Source: Paragonimus westermani
Taxonomy: Eukaryota; Platyhelminthes; Trematoda; Plagiorchiida; Troglotrematidae
Reading direction: 5' to 3'
Length of the DNA stretch: 64,000 bases
NCBI GenBank assembly: GCA_008508345.1
Contig: QNGE01003527.1
Location: forward strand, 1-64,000
Made by a program: the position numbers and the translations under genes
Notes under the pieces: generated by a model
Seen by the model: only the letters and a program-made list of their open reading frames with translations
What the model was told of the DNA's origin: nothing
Database searches by the model: none
Part shown: positions 24,816 to 36,771 of the stretch, in pieces
Position numbering within the stretch: the stretch's first letter is position 1
Layout: each line of letters begins with the position of its first letter

Positions 24816-26759
24816 TCACATTAGGCACGACCGAATAATCAAATCTGAACGCTCAACCACTCTCGCTTGTGAGCAATGATCAGGTTGCCCGATCGTCTCG
24901 AGAGGAGACACAGTTACTGTCCTATGAACTCCAATCGATAACCTCGCGATTAGGACTTCAAAGACAGGTCGAGATCACTGATCTCATTAAACCTGTTTAG
25001 CGGTAGCTTATTAGGAAGCTCAGTGAGTATGCAACGTGCTAGTAGACAAGACGTAAAACATTACTCCTGCTTGCAGATGTACGATTGCAATGAAAACCGG
25101 TGTTATCGTTCTACTACCCAAAGTTCCGAAATTATGTGAATCTATTTGTTTCCATGGCAATCCATCATGCAGAAACAGAGGTCCGGTATAGTACAAAACA
25201 ATTGCCTTTAGCAAAAAGAGTCATTTGTTCCGCAGCAAACTATATTTCAACCAGTTCCGATTCCGATTGTTTTACTTGACAGAATATAATGAAAAACCAT
25301 ATAGACTGGGGCTGATAATCACTTCATAGCCAGAGAGCCGGGTAGTTTGGTTTAATCGCATGGCGCTAGACAACAGAAGAGTAGAAACTAAGGTTGACAT
25401 ACTGAACTCTGCAATAATTAAACTGGTGTGTCTATATAACATGTCACTGGTACCGATTTGGCAAACAAGACGACTATCAACGTTACAGCAGAAGATTGAA
25501 CTTCATTTTTTGAATATCCTGAAAAATGCTTGAGGATAGGGTACTGTGTGTTGACGATAGACAAAACAAAATTAGCATATTATATGTATATATATGTATA
25601 TACTGAACGATACAGCCGTCACAACCCATCAATCACATACTGCTCAGTCTGTAAGTACCGTGAATCATTAGACTGTAAACGTTTACATAAAACTAAAAAC
25701 ATCATTTCAGAAACCGTGGGTTACCATTGCGGCGTTTGCATGATGAGAGTGCTTCAGGTTTTTCACGTTATCAACCTGTCGCCACATTTAGTAAAGATAA
25801 TCAAGAAAATGTGGGCCATTCATATCACCAATGAAAAATGTAAGGGCATTTGATATAACCAGTATTCCCATAACTACGTGTACAAACTATATATAAACAA
25901 AAAAACGTTAAATTTGTAAAGTAATTAAAACGAAAGGAACAACCAACAATGGTGAAATGTAGAAGCAAATGGACAGCAAACAGACTAAATTAAACTGCTC
26001 AGTTCTTGTTCATAATTCCACATCAAAACGGTTGTATTGTGGTAGGAACATACGGTAACAATCGGATTGCAGATTCGAATGTGGGTGTAAAATAGACTTC
26101 GCAAGTCAATCGCCGTTTGCCTGTGTTAGACAACAGCCTGTCTAAATCGAGGTATTCAGTGCTCAAATTCATCTTACAGGACGCCACTAATATGGGCTAA
26201 GTCTGTCGTGTTAATCCCACTCAGCTGAATGGCTACTGCTTAAGATTACAAACCCTTCGACAATTATCTTCGCTTTACTGTTTCAAATCACCGTGTGTTT
26301 TTCTTGCACCTATTGCCAATGAACAGGGAGCTAAAGCAGCGTCTCAGTGTTTAGCAAAACTTCAGTTGTAACTGGAAACACAAACAACTAGAATCTCCAA
26401 ATATCCGGGGTTCTGGTGAGCATATAAAACTGAGACTCGGAAAAGAACAAATAACTTCTTGATCTGTATGTTATTTACAAGCAGCGGTGGGCTCAAATGC
26501 CGTGCTGTACATGAATACAAACAGATAACTCAATCCAGATGAGATAATTATAGTTTCTAAATTAAAACAACCACGGGACACAAATAAAATCCCGGGTTAT
26601 TCCCGCATATTTTACGCCTGATCATAACTATTGTTTCCGCAAAATCAAACACGTATTTATTACAATGACAATCAGTAGCAAACATACGAGAAACATGTTA
26701 ACAAAAGAAACTACAAACTTAGGAATCGCTCATATTAACTACGAAATAAGATTAGTGGT
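24816..26759. other. No recognised gene
   Basis: The plus-strand frame 25530-25853 (107 codons) begins near a TA-rich microsatellite and has no known motif. The rest has no long frames and no recognised repeat. Confidence 0.4.
25577..25603. repeat. TA-rich microsatellite
   Basis: An imperfect run of TA interrupted by TG units. Confidence 0.75.
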
Positions 26760-27610
26760 CAAGCCTGTAGGAAGAAAACACTGTACATGCAAAGACGCGA
26801 CAAAGTGAGCCCTTCGTCACTGATCACGTAGACAACACATGCGCGGCCACATTCCTTAAAGCCCTATACAGTCGTGTCAAAACTGTTGGATGAGAATCGG
26901 ACAGTGTTATGATGGAGTGAACTGTGTGTCACTGTCAGTCACAAGCGTTCCTGTGAAGTCAAACTGCGCAAATATGCTACTTAAACACGAGATAGTGACA
27001 GTCGTGGAAACTTTAGGTAGTGGAACGTTCTCTGGCCACTTAGAAAAGGCATCTACGAGGATAAGAAAATATTGGCCGTTGAATGGACCACCAAAGCTGG
27101 CATGAACTTTTTTCCAAGGGCCATCTTGTAGGGGCCAGGAATGCAGCACGTGCACACCATTCGCACGAAATCGTAACCGTTGAGTAACGTGGCCCAACGC
27201 TGAAGTCTGTTAGCCGTTTGAACAGGTATACCCTTTTGTAGAGCAAGTGTGGAAATCAGGGGCTTATTAGCCGTTCACAGTGAAAACCGGAGGCCGTACA
27301 ACAATTTATAGAATTTTTTCAAGGGCGAAAAATGAGCCAAACCTTCTTTCTCTATCTGACTGTAATTTCTCTCGGCAGGTAACAGTGTTTCCAAGGCAAG
27401 GCCGATTGTCTTTTGGTGGCCGTCTAGAAACTGGTGTAAAATGACAGCTCCAACGCTACATCAGAAGTGTCAGCAGCCACAATAATAAGGAGATTAGGAT
27501 CATAATATTTCAATAATAGATCAGAAGACAAAATTCGCTCAAAGCCGTCAAACGCACACTGATATTCATGAGACGAAACCGACTTGGTGAACTTGCGTAA
27601 CAGATTGTTT
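26760..27610 (-). mobile_element. Decayed Ty3/Gypsy pol fragment (RNase H to integrase)
   Basis: A minus-strand fragment of an LTR-retrotransposon polyprotein. The RNase H part (about 27610-27270) begins with the RT-thumb end PSLNNLLRKFTKSV, then YDPNLLIIVAADTSDVALE with the first RNase H aspartate, and after a frameshift PAERNYSQIEKEGLAH. The integrase core (27200-26907) reads VHASFGGPFNGQYFLILVDA and ends near LVTDSDTQF. The usual integrase start is H-x-D-F; here the aspartate is serine. The TD of the second catalytic position is kept. Beyond about 26900 the similarity fades, and no third catalytic glutamate was found. Frameshifts, stops and the catalytic change make it inactive. No flanking LTRs were recognised. 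Confidence 0.82.
26907..27246 (-). pseudogene. Gypsy integrase core remnant
   Basis: Two overlapping minus-strand frames (27040-27246 and 26907-27197) together cover the junction between the integrase N-terminal part and its catalytic core, so a frameshift separates them. FLILVDAFSKWPE is the hallmark of Ty3/Gypsy integrases. The first catalytic aspartate is replaced by serine and the domain is cut before the catalytic glutamate. It lies downstream of the RNase H remnant in normal pol order. Confidence 0.82.
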
Positions 27611-27699
27611 AGGGATGGCTTACCAACTCTTGTTCTGCTTATCCGAGTGGAGCGTCTTTAACAACCACGATCTATTGCACTTTTGTTCTTTTAATGACT

Positions 27700-28355
27700 T
27701 CAGTTTCACGCAAAAAAAGAAACTGAATATTGAGCGGTTACGCAAGGCATGCAAAGGAGACACAAGTGTAAAATTTTGTAGGAACACGACTGTAGGCGCT
27801 GGTAGTCTCGGACAGTTAGGTTATCAACGCACTCATAGTACATCGGAGGCGAAGTAACGATCAGTAGATTAAGCACAAGAAGTTGGTGTTTGTTATACCC
27901 GCTTTCCCGTTTACATCGACCAGCAACCAGCGTCAGTCGCTAAATCACCCCCCCCTCTGCCTTCCAGAAACCTGGATCATGATCACCTCCTACTTTTTCC
28001 TCTCCTCGGCTTTGTCATTGAAGTGTGTAATTAAGGCTTTTGATTTACAACGTAACGTTAAACTGGTGCTTTCTTCTTCCTCAACCCCTCTGGAATGCAA
28101 TACTATGTGCCACTATATTGGACTACTTTCATACCTTATTTTTTCACTACACTTCTTAGCAGTTTAGACCTTGCTATGTTAGTCCCTCTAATGTTTGTTT
28201 TTGAGAAATAAAATTGCCTCTCTCATATTGACCAGCTGTCTGGTTAACCAGCATCGGCCTCCACTCATGCCCCCATCTCGTCTTAATTCCTCGGGTTTAC
28301 ACTGGATACATGGAGTGTGGGTGGAACTAGCAGCCGCTTAGCGCAAGCCACTTGT
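27700..28355 (+). mobile_element. LINE family A 3' end, second copy
   Basis: A plus-strand fragment carrying the last codons and 3' UTR of the same LINE family as 4100-6365. The C-terminal GSLGQLGYQRTHSTSEAK (27795-27857) corresponds to the GHQRTH end of the other copy, with the first cysteines of the finger lost. Downstream, the 3' UTR aligns over about 480 bp with 4618-4100 in reverse. The most obvious shared block, close to GTAAACCC in the element sense, sits about 28295 here and about 4170 there. It begins about 90 bp from the end of the Gypsy fragment, so the two elements abut head to head. Confidence 0.78.
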
Positions 28356-29000
28356 GATCAATGTCATGCGCATACGTCCTCTGGTTTTGGTCAGTGCGAT
28401 AGGACAATTCGAAACGGATTTCGCCAACCGGTTCTTCAATGTAGGGCTAATGCATAACGCACACACATCCACTCAGATGGCAAACGTACACAATGAGTCC
28501 CAGGGTAAAACACTACTTAATGGACTAAATCCGGAATGGAGATGAGTATTGATGGACTACGTCCGCTGCACTCTGACAGAATGAAATTCGTAAGCAACCT
28601 TATCCGACAAATTTTCAAACACTCATAACTATAAACATAGTCAATACTAGAGTACACTGGAGCTGAAAACGTCGCTTGCCATAAAAAAACTAAGAGGCAT
28701 AAACAACAACGACTAATTGTTTTTGGATTCACGTAAGTCGTTGACTGTGCTAGACTGCTAATTCTTGAACTCACTGCTGGTGTTTACTGGATGAATCTGA
28801 ACCTTGAATGGAGCAACCTGTAATTTTATTCCACCTGACACGCACAATTTTCAGACAGTAGGGAGATGTTTGTTGACCTTTAAGTCATTCTTAACCGCCA
28901 GCAATCCACAGAAAAGCCCACCATTGCTGCACGGTAGACTAAGCACTTTTTAAGATACATGGCATCTGACTTGCTATAGGAATCCACACTCGAAACCTAC
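28356..29000. other. Intronic or downstream DNA of the FN3 gene
   Basis: No coding signal was recognised on either strand. If the FN3 gene continues past exon 29001-29276, this is intron, because that exon ends in a phase-1 donor (GTAGGT on the minus strand at 29000-28995). Confidence 0.4.
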
Positions 29001-29276
29001 TTTCTGAGAGTGGACTTCCAGATGCGGCAACTTTCCCGGATTTGATTGAAACGGCGGATACAGCGACCAGTTGGACAGCGTAGAATCGGCATGGATGTAA
29101 GTTGGTTAGAACGAATTCAGTTCTATTGTTATTCTCCATCAAATGTTCCGCACCGTCTAACCAGATAATGTAGTTATCCACTGTAGCGTATTGGCCCACC
29201 GGTAACTTCCACAACAGCTTCAAGCTCTTGATCATAGGAACCAGCCTGAGGTCATATGGTGTGGCTGGGTGCTCGC
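29001..29276 (-). CDS. FN3-domain exon, host multi-exon gene
   Basis: An exon of 276 nt (92 codons) encoding one fibronectin type III domain, a beta-sandwich used in extracellular binding proteins. Visible landmarks are PATPYDL at the A strand, the B-strand tryptophan in KLLWKLP, the C-strand tyrosine in VDNYIIWLDG, the E-F region FVLTNLHPCRFYAVQLVAV with its leucine-proline and tyrosine, and a terminal GSPLSE. The donor is AAA|GTAGGT and the acceptor TGCTAG|GC has a weak pyrimidine tract, so the start is less certain than the end. Both ends are phase 1, matching the exons at 32747 and 44718. The closing G-S-P-L and the P-C-x-F-Y motif are shared with 44718-44996, so these two are sister repeats. 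The gene's identity and its ends are unknown. Confidence 0.72.
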
Positions 29277-32200
29277 CTAGCATCCGAACGGATTTCATAA
29301 GCAGTCCATCAGTTTCCAGAAAGGTTAATTGAAGAGATTTAACGGAAATTGAAAACAACTGGTTTCATCAGTAAAATTAAACATGATGGTCATATGAAAC
29401 AAATCACATTAGGTTCTGCGTTGTTGAATGTTTAACATTCTGATGACATGGGGAAGGGTAACATCTTCAGAGTATACAGTGGTTTTCAATCTGGTTCATA
29501 CTCATCTGCTGCGAATGCTTAAACTCCTAATATGTTCACAGATTAGTCTGGAATTCAGGCTGGCGTACTAATGTTTTCAAGATCTTTAGATCAATAATTA
29601 TCCGCAGACCAGAAAATACTGCCGACTATCAATTTGGAAATATTCCAGAATGTGAGAGCTTGGGATTTTAACTCGTAATGTATCAACTCAAATGTGATGG
29701 ATACAAAAACGGTATGTACGCAAAACCAGTAGAAAGCTGTTCACTCAACTGCAAAAACCTGAACTAATCATCATGACACTATTGATCGACCATTGATCTC
29801 CAGCCAACAACATGGAATAGTTATACTCAGTACAACAAGCAAATAACAAGTTCTCCGCATATAAGGTCACTAGTTCGATAAATGAACACTGAATCAAGCG
29901 AAATCTGGACCAGTAAGAAGGAGACAAATGAGAGGATGTAAGTGCGCTGTGGTCTAATTATCGATCTTGTGAACGAAATCAATCAAAAATTGATAGAACG
30001 CTACGAGTGGTTAACTACTCACCACAGTGACATGGACATTAGGGGTTGGACTGATCCGGAATATATAGGTTAACGGTCGAAAATATTTACCCGATCCGAT
30101 TTCACGTCACGATGTCAAATATAAGTGGAAGCAGTCGATCGAATTTTAGATCACCAAACTCTCATAGATTAGCAATCGTGCTTCCTCAATTGTAAGTTTT
30201 TAATGCACATGCTCAGACGATATTGTCTCGTTTAAACTAAGACGGCAAACTGGGCGATATCACGCTCATCAGCATTCTTGCAATTTATGATGAACAATAT
30301 ATTGCCAATTTTGGATAAGAACCGATCCAAAGAAACTGAAAACAGTGACGAACCAACCTGCCTCTCGTATTTATGTATGGACAAATTAGGAGCTTCTACG
30401 TCTACAAGAGATTAGTGAGAATTCAACTGAAAAGTTGTTGTGTCACAGGAAAATGACTTTCCGTTTTTACCTATTGGATATGTGAACTCCGGAGTTGCCT
30501 CACATATCTCACATGGTTAGTTTAACATTTCTGTAGACACCGGTTGGTTCGAAAGTTTTCAGGAGTTCATAGTTCATAGTTAACTCGGTTGTGTAACATA
30601 ACGTATTTGTCCATATTTGTGCAACCGGATTTGGGTATCAGTTTTTAGTACACGTAGCATGGATTTCTCATATTTCCAGCTAGTGATATGGCATTTTAAA
30701 TAGTGGTTGGTGGTCAGAAGATGTGAGTACAATGACACTCAGACGTGCGCATTCGTGCACCGAAATGACTGGCAACAGTTGAAGGTTCTTTTGTGAGCAA
30801 ATCTTCCGAGATCTAAGCTATCACCCCGAGTCATTAAAGACAACTCAGTTCTTGGGGAGCTGTTCTCTTAAGTCAGTTTATATAAGTTTACTCAGATCAG
30901 TTCCTGAATACTAGTTACCAGTTTTACATTTCCAGTCATCATGCCAACTGAGGAATGTCCTTCACGCCCCGGATAAGCACTACTGCTCACGGATGAGTTC
31001 GCGTCAAATGAAAGGAAAGCCAAAGATCTGGTGTGCACTTAAAGCAAGCTGCGTTCTCATCCTGAAGAGAGACAATCAAGGAATTAGTTGAAGTGTCCTA
31101 CACATTCCCTCCACCAAAACTTTCGGTATAAACATAAAACCTCAGGTGTAAAACTCTGTTAATTCAGTCGGAAGCCATTTGGCAAATAGCTATATTAGAC
31201 AATGCGGTAAGACAAACAGGACAACACAAGAGACAACCCTTGGGCTTAAAAGAAGTGGAATTCACTCGGATGTGGTGAACAGTAGATTTGTCATCCGAGA
31301 TTACTATACACAAGCGTGTATAGTCATGTGTGCTGTTTTCTGGATCCCAGAAAATTTCCTTCCCAGATCTGTCAGCTCACTTCTTTGGCTTCAAGGAAAG
31401 TTGGTAGTATCCGTCCAGGACAATATGCTCTCAAAGTTTAGTTGCGTCCACAGTTACCGAGATGTATTTTCAAAAAAATGACAATCACGCGGTTTTGTAA
31501 TACCGAGTTTAGCCACTTCATCTGCGTATCATAATAGCCGTTACAACAGATGGTTCATGAAAAGTCAGCTATGGCATAATTAACATTTTGTTGACCGTTT
31601 TGAGGCCACAATTTCGTGATCGTTGTATACACAACGCGAGAGATAGAGGAAAAATACGACTTTGGGACCATTTGTGCGTGGAAACTATGAGTTAAAAGAA
31701 AATCTGTTGTCGTTGTTGTAAAATACGAGGTGGAAAAAAACTGTGCAAATTGTCGAACGTCTCCGGTTGAAAGGCTTGTTAGTGCATTTGTCACAGGCTC
31801 TGAAGTGAACAGCAAGTGCATAGTAAGCGAGTTGAGGAAAAATAGTCTGCATGGACTGTAGAGATGCCTGAAGTTGTCGACCTAAGTGATCAGATGGTTT
31901 TGGTGGATGTCCAGCACGTATGCCTGTGGAGAAGTAAAACCAATTTGGTAAAGCAGGCACCAACTAAATTTTGGCAACAATTATTATGAATTTCAAATGA
32001 CGGAAAAACACGGATGGTGATCGGAAGTTGAGGTAGCACTGAAGCGTACTGACCATCATGGATAACTAGGAGTTGAAACACGAAAACGGTTAACAGATTT
32101 TGAAGTTCGTATGACGATTAGTACAACAGATATGAGAGAGAAATGAGAACCCATACGCAAATAGATTTTAGCCGCACAGAATATAAGACCAGATTTAAAC

Positions 32201-32746
32201 ATGTTGTTGCGTTGATGGTTGTCTTATACCATTATGACAGTTTATGTATTCCCTTCACATCTGAGCATCTGTTACTCGCGGTTTTGTGTTTCGTGAAACT
32301 TGAGGGTATGCACCTGTGGAATGTGCATACAAAGTATGACGACTTTTATTAAGCAGAACCGGACGGGGTCCTTAAATTAGATAGTTTTCGGTTAAAATCA
32401 ATCTGAACGACATACGTTTGTGTGCATGTATTTGGGCAATAACTCATCTGAAACAGAGTTTGTTTTTGTCGAATCCCTTGATGTCTTCTCGATTGAGCCA
32501 TACTTTCAAGCCAACGTGATGCACCATATGTGGCATTTATATAACCCGAAATCCCACTAAAATTTAGCAGGTGATAAAACTTACCTGTTGTTTTGAAAAT
32601 GTTGACAAAAATGAAAATTTTTAGGAAGCCTGACGACATTTTTGAACGACTTTTCCAGTTACCATAAAAGTCTGTTAGGTAACAAACGTCACGTGCACGA
32701 GATCTGAGGCCAAAACACGCAACCGTGTGTAAAGACACCCACCCAC
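29277..32746. other. Intron between FN3 exons
   Basis: No coding exon was recognised on the minus strand between the two FN3 exons, and no transposon protein was recognised. Short open frames here do not show domain landmarks. Confidence 0.5.
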
Positions 32747-33031
32747 CTGGAAATGTCCTTTCCGTGACTGTATGCGAAACCGCTCCCGGGATGAATCCCA
32801 AGTAAGCTTGAACACGGTAAGTATAGACCACTTGAGGGCGTAGTCCACCAATCAGATGAGGCCCGACAGAGTTGAACGTCTGTTTCACCACATCTTTCTT
32901 CCCAGAACTACGATACAGCACGTAATAAACGCGACATTTTGATGACAGTTTGTTTGGTCTCAGCCAGGTGACCACTTGTTGTTTTCCAGAATCCAAATTG
33001 AAAACTTGCAGTTCACGGGGTCGCTTGATCT
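32747..33031 (-). CDS. FN3-domain exon, host multi-exon gene
   Basis: An exon of 285 nt (95 codons) for a single FN3 domain. The acceptor is strong, with a pyrimidine tract then TTCACAG|AG, and the donor is CCAG|GTGGGT. Both boundaries are phase 1. Domain landmarks are RPRELQVFNL (A strand), QQVVTWLRPN with the B-strand tryptophan, CRVYYVLYRSSGKK (C strand), HLIGGLRPQVVYTYRVQAYL with the L-x-P-x-x-x-Y core, and a G strand ending in TERTFP. Two internal cysteines are not a family requirement. The open frame extends past both splice sites to 32349 and 33083, but the extension loses FN3 similarity, so I trim to the splice sites. FN3 repeats of this kind usually sit in cell-surface or secreted proteins. 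Confidence 0.82.
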
Positions 33032-36000
33032 CTGTGAAGAATTGACAAGCCGAAAAACTCAGCTTATACTCAGGCGGCGCCATTGTTGAACAGGGAATGA
33101 TTAATCCACGAAATGGATGCAGACTGTCATTTATAAAAATCCCTCATATGTATCCGTCCATATTTTAACATACAGGACAGGTTACACTTAGTTGCCCATT
33201 TGCCTAATGTCCTGTAATTTACTGAGTAGTTTCACAGTGATTCGACGTAATCACCATTACTGCCTGCGGTCACTTTATAGATCTGAAAACGGTGAACAAT
33301 GGAACAAGATAAACTGGAAATCCGTGGAAAACCTATTCTTTTCGTCCACTCGAAAATCAACATAATGTATGATCAAACCTTTAGAGCTTACCACTATCAG
33401 ACTCACTCTGGTGATTCGGTGACACCTGGGGTCTGGCACTAAAATAGCCCACATTTTGGTATCACTTGGGAATATTCCACTGGCGTTGCATACTTGCAAC
33501 AGTATTTGAAACATTCCATTCCAACCCTTGTGAAAGTTCATCAACCTGGCGGTTGTTTGCTCAAAGAGTAGATTGTGATATTATTTTAGGAACTAAATGT
33601 TATCAAGTTCGGTATAAAAGACTGTGGCGGGGCCCAGTCAACACAGTCAGCAGACGTGCATTTCAATGCTTCAAGTGTGTACGTGTTTTCTTCACGCTAC
33701 CTGCTTTTTGTATGACCCACTTGAGTCCATTCAACTAGATTTTCAAAGCGCTTTCTAACCGTACCCGTAATTTGCAGATATATTACACCTTTCTTGAATG
33801 ATAATTTCCAAGCACTTTCTCGCCGTTCTGTCGCATAGTCACTTGTGCAAAATTGTGTAACATCAATTACAGAACAGGAATTTTGGTGTCATGTCAAAGT
33901 GAGCTTCAAGCTCTTAGCAAAAGTGCCATTAATTTCCTGATCGAATACAAAGGGCTTCCTGACCGACCAACCTGCGTAAACGGCACATGCAGCACACGGA
34001 AGCCCGTGATCAACTCCTAGCCCGAACTCGTACAGGCGCATTTATTCCAGCTGCCAACCGCTGAACATTGTTAGACAATCACTGGTCGACCATCCGATCA
34101 GCGCTTCCAACCCCCTATTCGATGTGACCTTGAGAGCACGTCAGCAATCGGATCAGCTACTCGCGAAGTCGAAGTAGACATACTTAATTTATACATTATC
34201 TCAGTTCGTTGCTCTGGTCAGCAAATGTGTTGGTACAGCGCACCTAACACCATCACGATTCCGGTCACCAGATCGTCTGCTACCTGGTTTCTGGTCCGGC
34301 ATATCCTGTCTTCGCTAGACACAGCGACGTCAAGGATGCAGATCAAACTCATGGCCAGAAGGTTACAATTCAAACTCATTTACAAAGGCTTGCGCCTAGG
34401 ATTTCGAGATCAGTGAGACCGTAACTCAAGCAAGCAGTCCGAGTTTTGCTCTGCCCTAACCCACAGGTTTTACTCCATGGGACTGAGACATTGTGCTGAC
34501 TAGGATTTCGGCCCTTCCAAGTGCAGACTTGACAAACAGGTCAATTAGGTGGAGTCAGATGAGAATCAGATGCATTCAAAGAGTTTTGCACTACTAACCG
34601 CGTAGAAGTGTGTAGGTAGTGAGGCACGATCCAATGGGCACACGGTAAAATCATTTTCATAGTTGCGCCACTGTCGTTTTCCGAATCCGGACGAACGGGA
34701 TTAGAAAGAGCACCGTTAGACAAAGAATATTTCCACCACCCAACGACTGGCCCTGACGACTGGTGTGTTATCTAATATGGTCGAAGAACATCCGGTATCG
34801 CCAAAAAGCCTGATGTAGCTTCGAATAAGTTCACTGCGTGCAACAGTGATTAGAATCAGATATTAATGTCCTATACACTCCCTATCAAGTGAGTCAGACC
34901 ATTAGTTTGTTAGCACTAGGTAGGTTTCCCAAATAAAACCCTATATCCTTTCGTCTCGCAGGCCAGACTTTTGATTCGTAGATTGTGGTTGGTGTTCATC
35001 AAGCCAGCCCTTTTCGGTAGCATAAACGACCTGGAAGCATAAGAAGTTATCGTTCTTGTATCAGTGACAGTATTCACCTATCATGAACTTCTTCCATTTC
35101 GCTCTCCAAGTTTACTACCTTCCTTCTGCCCTCGAGTAAGAAACATAGTCGTCTTTAGTTTTCGCACTGTCCGGCAAATTATTCAACAAGCCACTCCAAC
35201 AAGTATTCTCATGTCTGAAGCATGATATGTGCTGTATGTGTAAGTTTGTGTTCCTAGCACAGTTATCCACCTGAGTTCACCTACAGATAAGTGCTTCTCT
35301 CTCAGTATCTCTGATGACACCGAACAAGGATCTCATGGCCATGTTGCAACAGAAATCGCACCGAGTTAAAAGCCGGAACAATGTTTAGTCATTCGGATAT
35401 CAATAAACGATCGCTTGTGCGCTCTCAGACGCACTTCTCCAGTTAAAATCTGTCGAAGCAAATCAGAAAACGCTGTATATTCACTGTATCGGCGTAAACA
35501 ATCAAAGGATAGCTGTTAGAATGCTACCGACAGTGCGCCTACGGTGCCCTCGTTGACCTTCTGAAGCAGACTAAACATTGATATCACCATACTAGCCGTC
35601 GATTTTATTGATTAGCTTGGTCGTCTTTCTCCAAAAGAGAAGTGGCTGGGAGGTACCTTTGGTGTCCGGACACAACGCACTGAAAGTTTCGAAAGACTGC
35701 TAAATCTATGAGCATCCCACGGTTCCAGTACGTTGAGCACCGCATTTCAACACAGAAAGAAGCACGGTGTTACGTGGAGACTTCTGTGTGTTTCTCAGCT
35801 GTGGCCATAGCTTGATCACATAGCAGTCAGTTTGAGGCAGTGCCATTTTTTAAAAGACTGTCGTGCATTTTGGAGAAACCACCTGGACTCTGAGCATGTT
35901 GTTGTATGTGTCCGTTTTGGTTCATCCTTTGTCCAGAGGACATACGCCCGTAAACCCAAGATACTCAACTGGCATTCGAGCAACGACAGTGTATGGAACG

Positions 36001-36771
36001 CTTGCCAAGAAGCATTAGTGAACAAGTTGTCCAGTTTGAATCAGATGAGAGATCCTTATTACGAGGATGTTTTTGGTAACCGATTAATTTTACGTTGACT
36101 TCGTCAGAATACTGGCAAGAAATACAAAACACTTCCAAGACCGCTACCTGTCTCACTTAGCGACAAAATTGAAATGGCACCGCAGCAAGTCACGCATGCC
36201 AGGTCTAATATCCCAATCAAACTATATCCAGTCGTCCACAAGTCAGACAGTTCTTTGCTGTGACCACAAATCTGAACAGAGATCATTCACTCTGTTCTCC
36301 TTCATAAGACTACGGTTGATTGTAAAAATACACCCCAAGATTCAAACCCGTGGGGGTTTACAATTGATAGATCTGAAGTTTCCAGCCTGTAGGTGGCAAA
36401 TGTTAGTAGGTGTGTTTGGGGTGCTCACTAGACACCAATTCCAGAAAAAAAGACTTACAATGTCATGTTTGGCTCCATGCGTGACTAACCAAGCTTCGCT
36501 GTCCCGAACTGCAACTTGCCGTCAACTTCCGGGCAGTAACGTGTTCCACGCAGACCGAGTTCGGTAAACGAGACCGTATCTCCGTGAACTACATGGTACT
36601 TCCAAGCTAACGTTCACCCAGGTCATCCCAAGATTATGACAAATGCTTCAATAATCACTTCATCCAAACAGACGACAAATGAGATGTAGCCGTCGCCGTA
36701 ATTAAAGACGGCGGCATGAGCATCGAAATGGCAGAGATCGACTAATTTCAAAAACGCTTACAGAGACCTGA
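33032..36771. other. Intronic DNA with a possible FN3 scrap
   Basis: The minus-strand frame 33275-33544 contains MFQILLQVCNASGIFPSD, which resembles the F-G end of an FN3 domain, but no phase-1 splice pair fits it. Plus-strand frames up to 132 codons at 36169-36567 have no recognised motif and may be very old LINE sequence upstream of the element that follows. Nothing else was seen. Confidence 0.35.

Noticed and set aside
36169..36567. Plus-strand frame of 132 codons
   Set aside because: Considered as the 5' part of the CR1-like LINE, but no endonuclease motif is visible.
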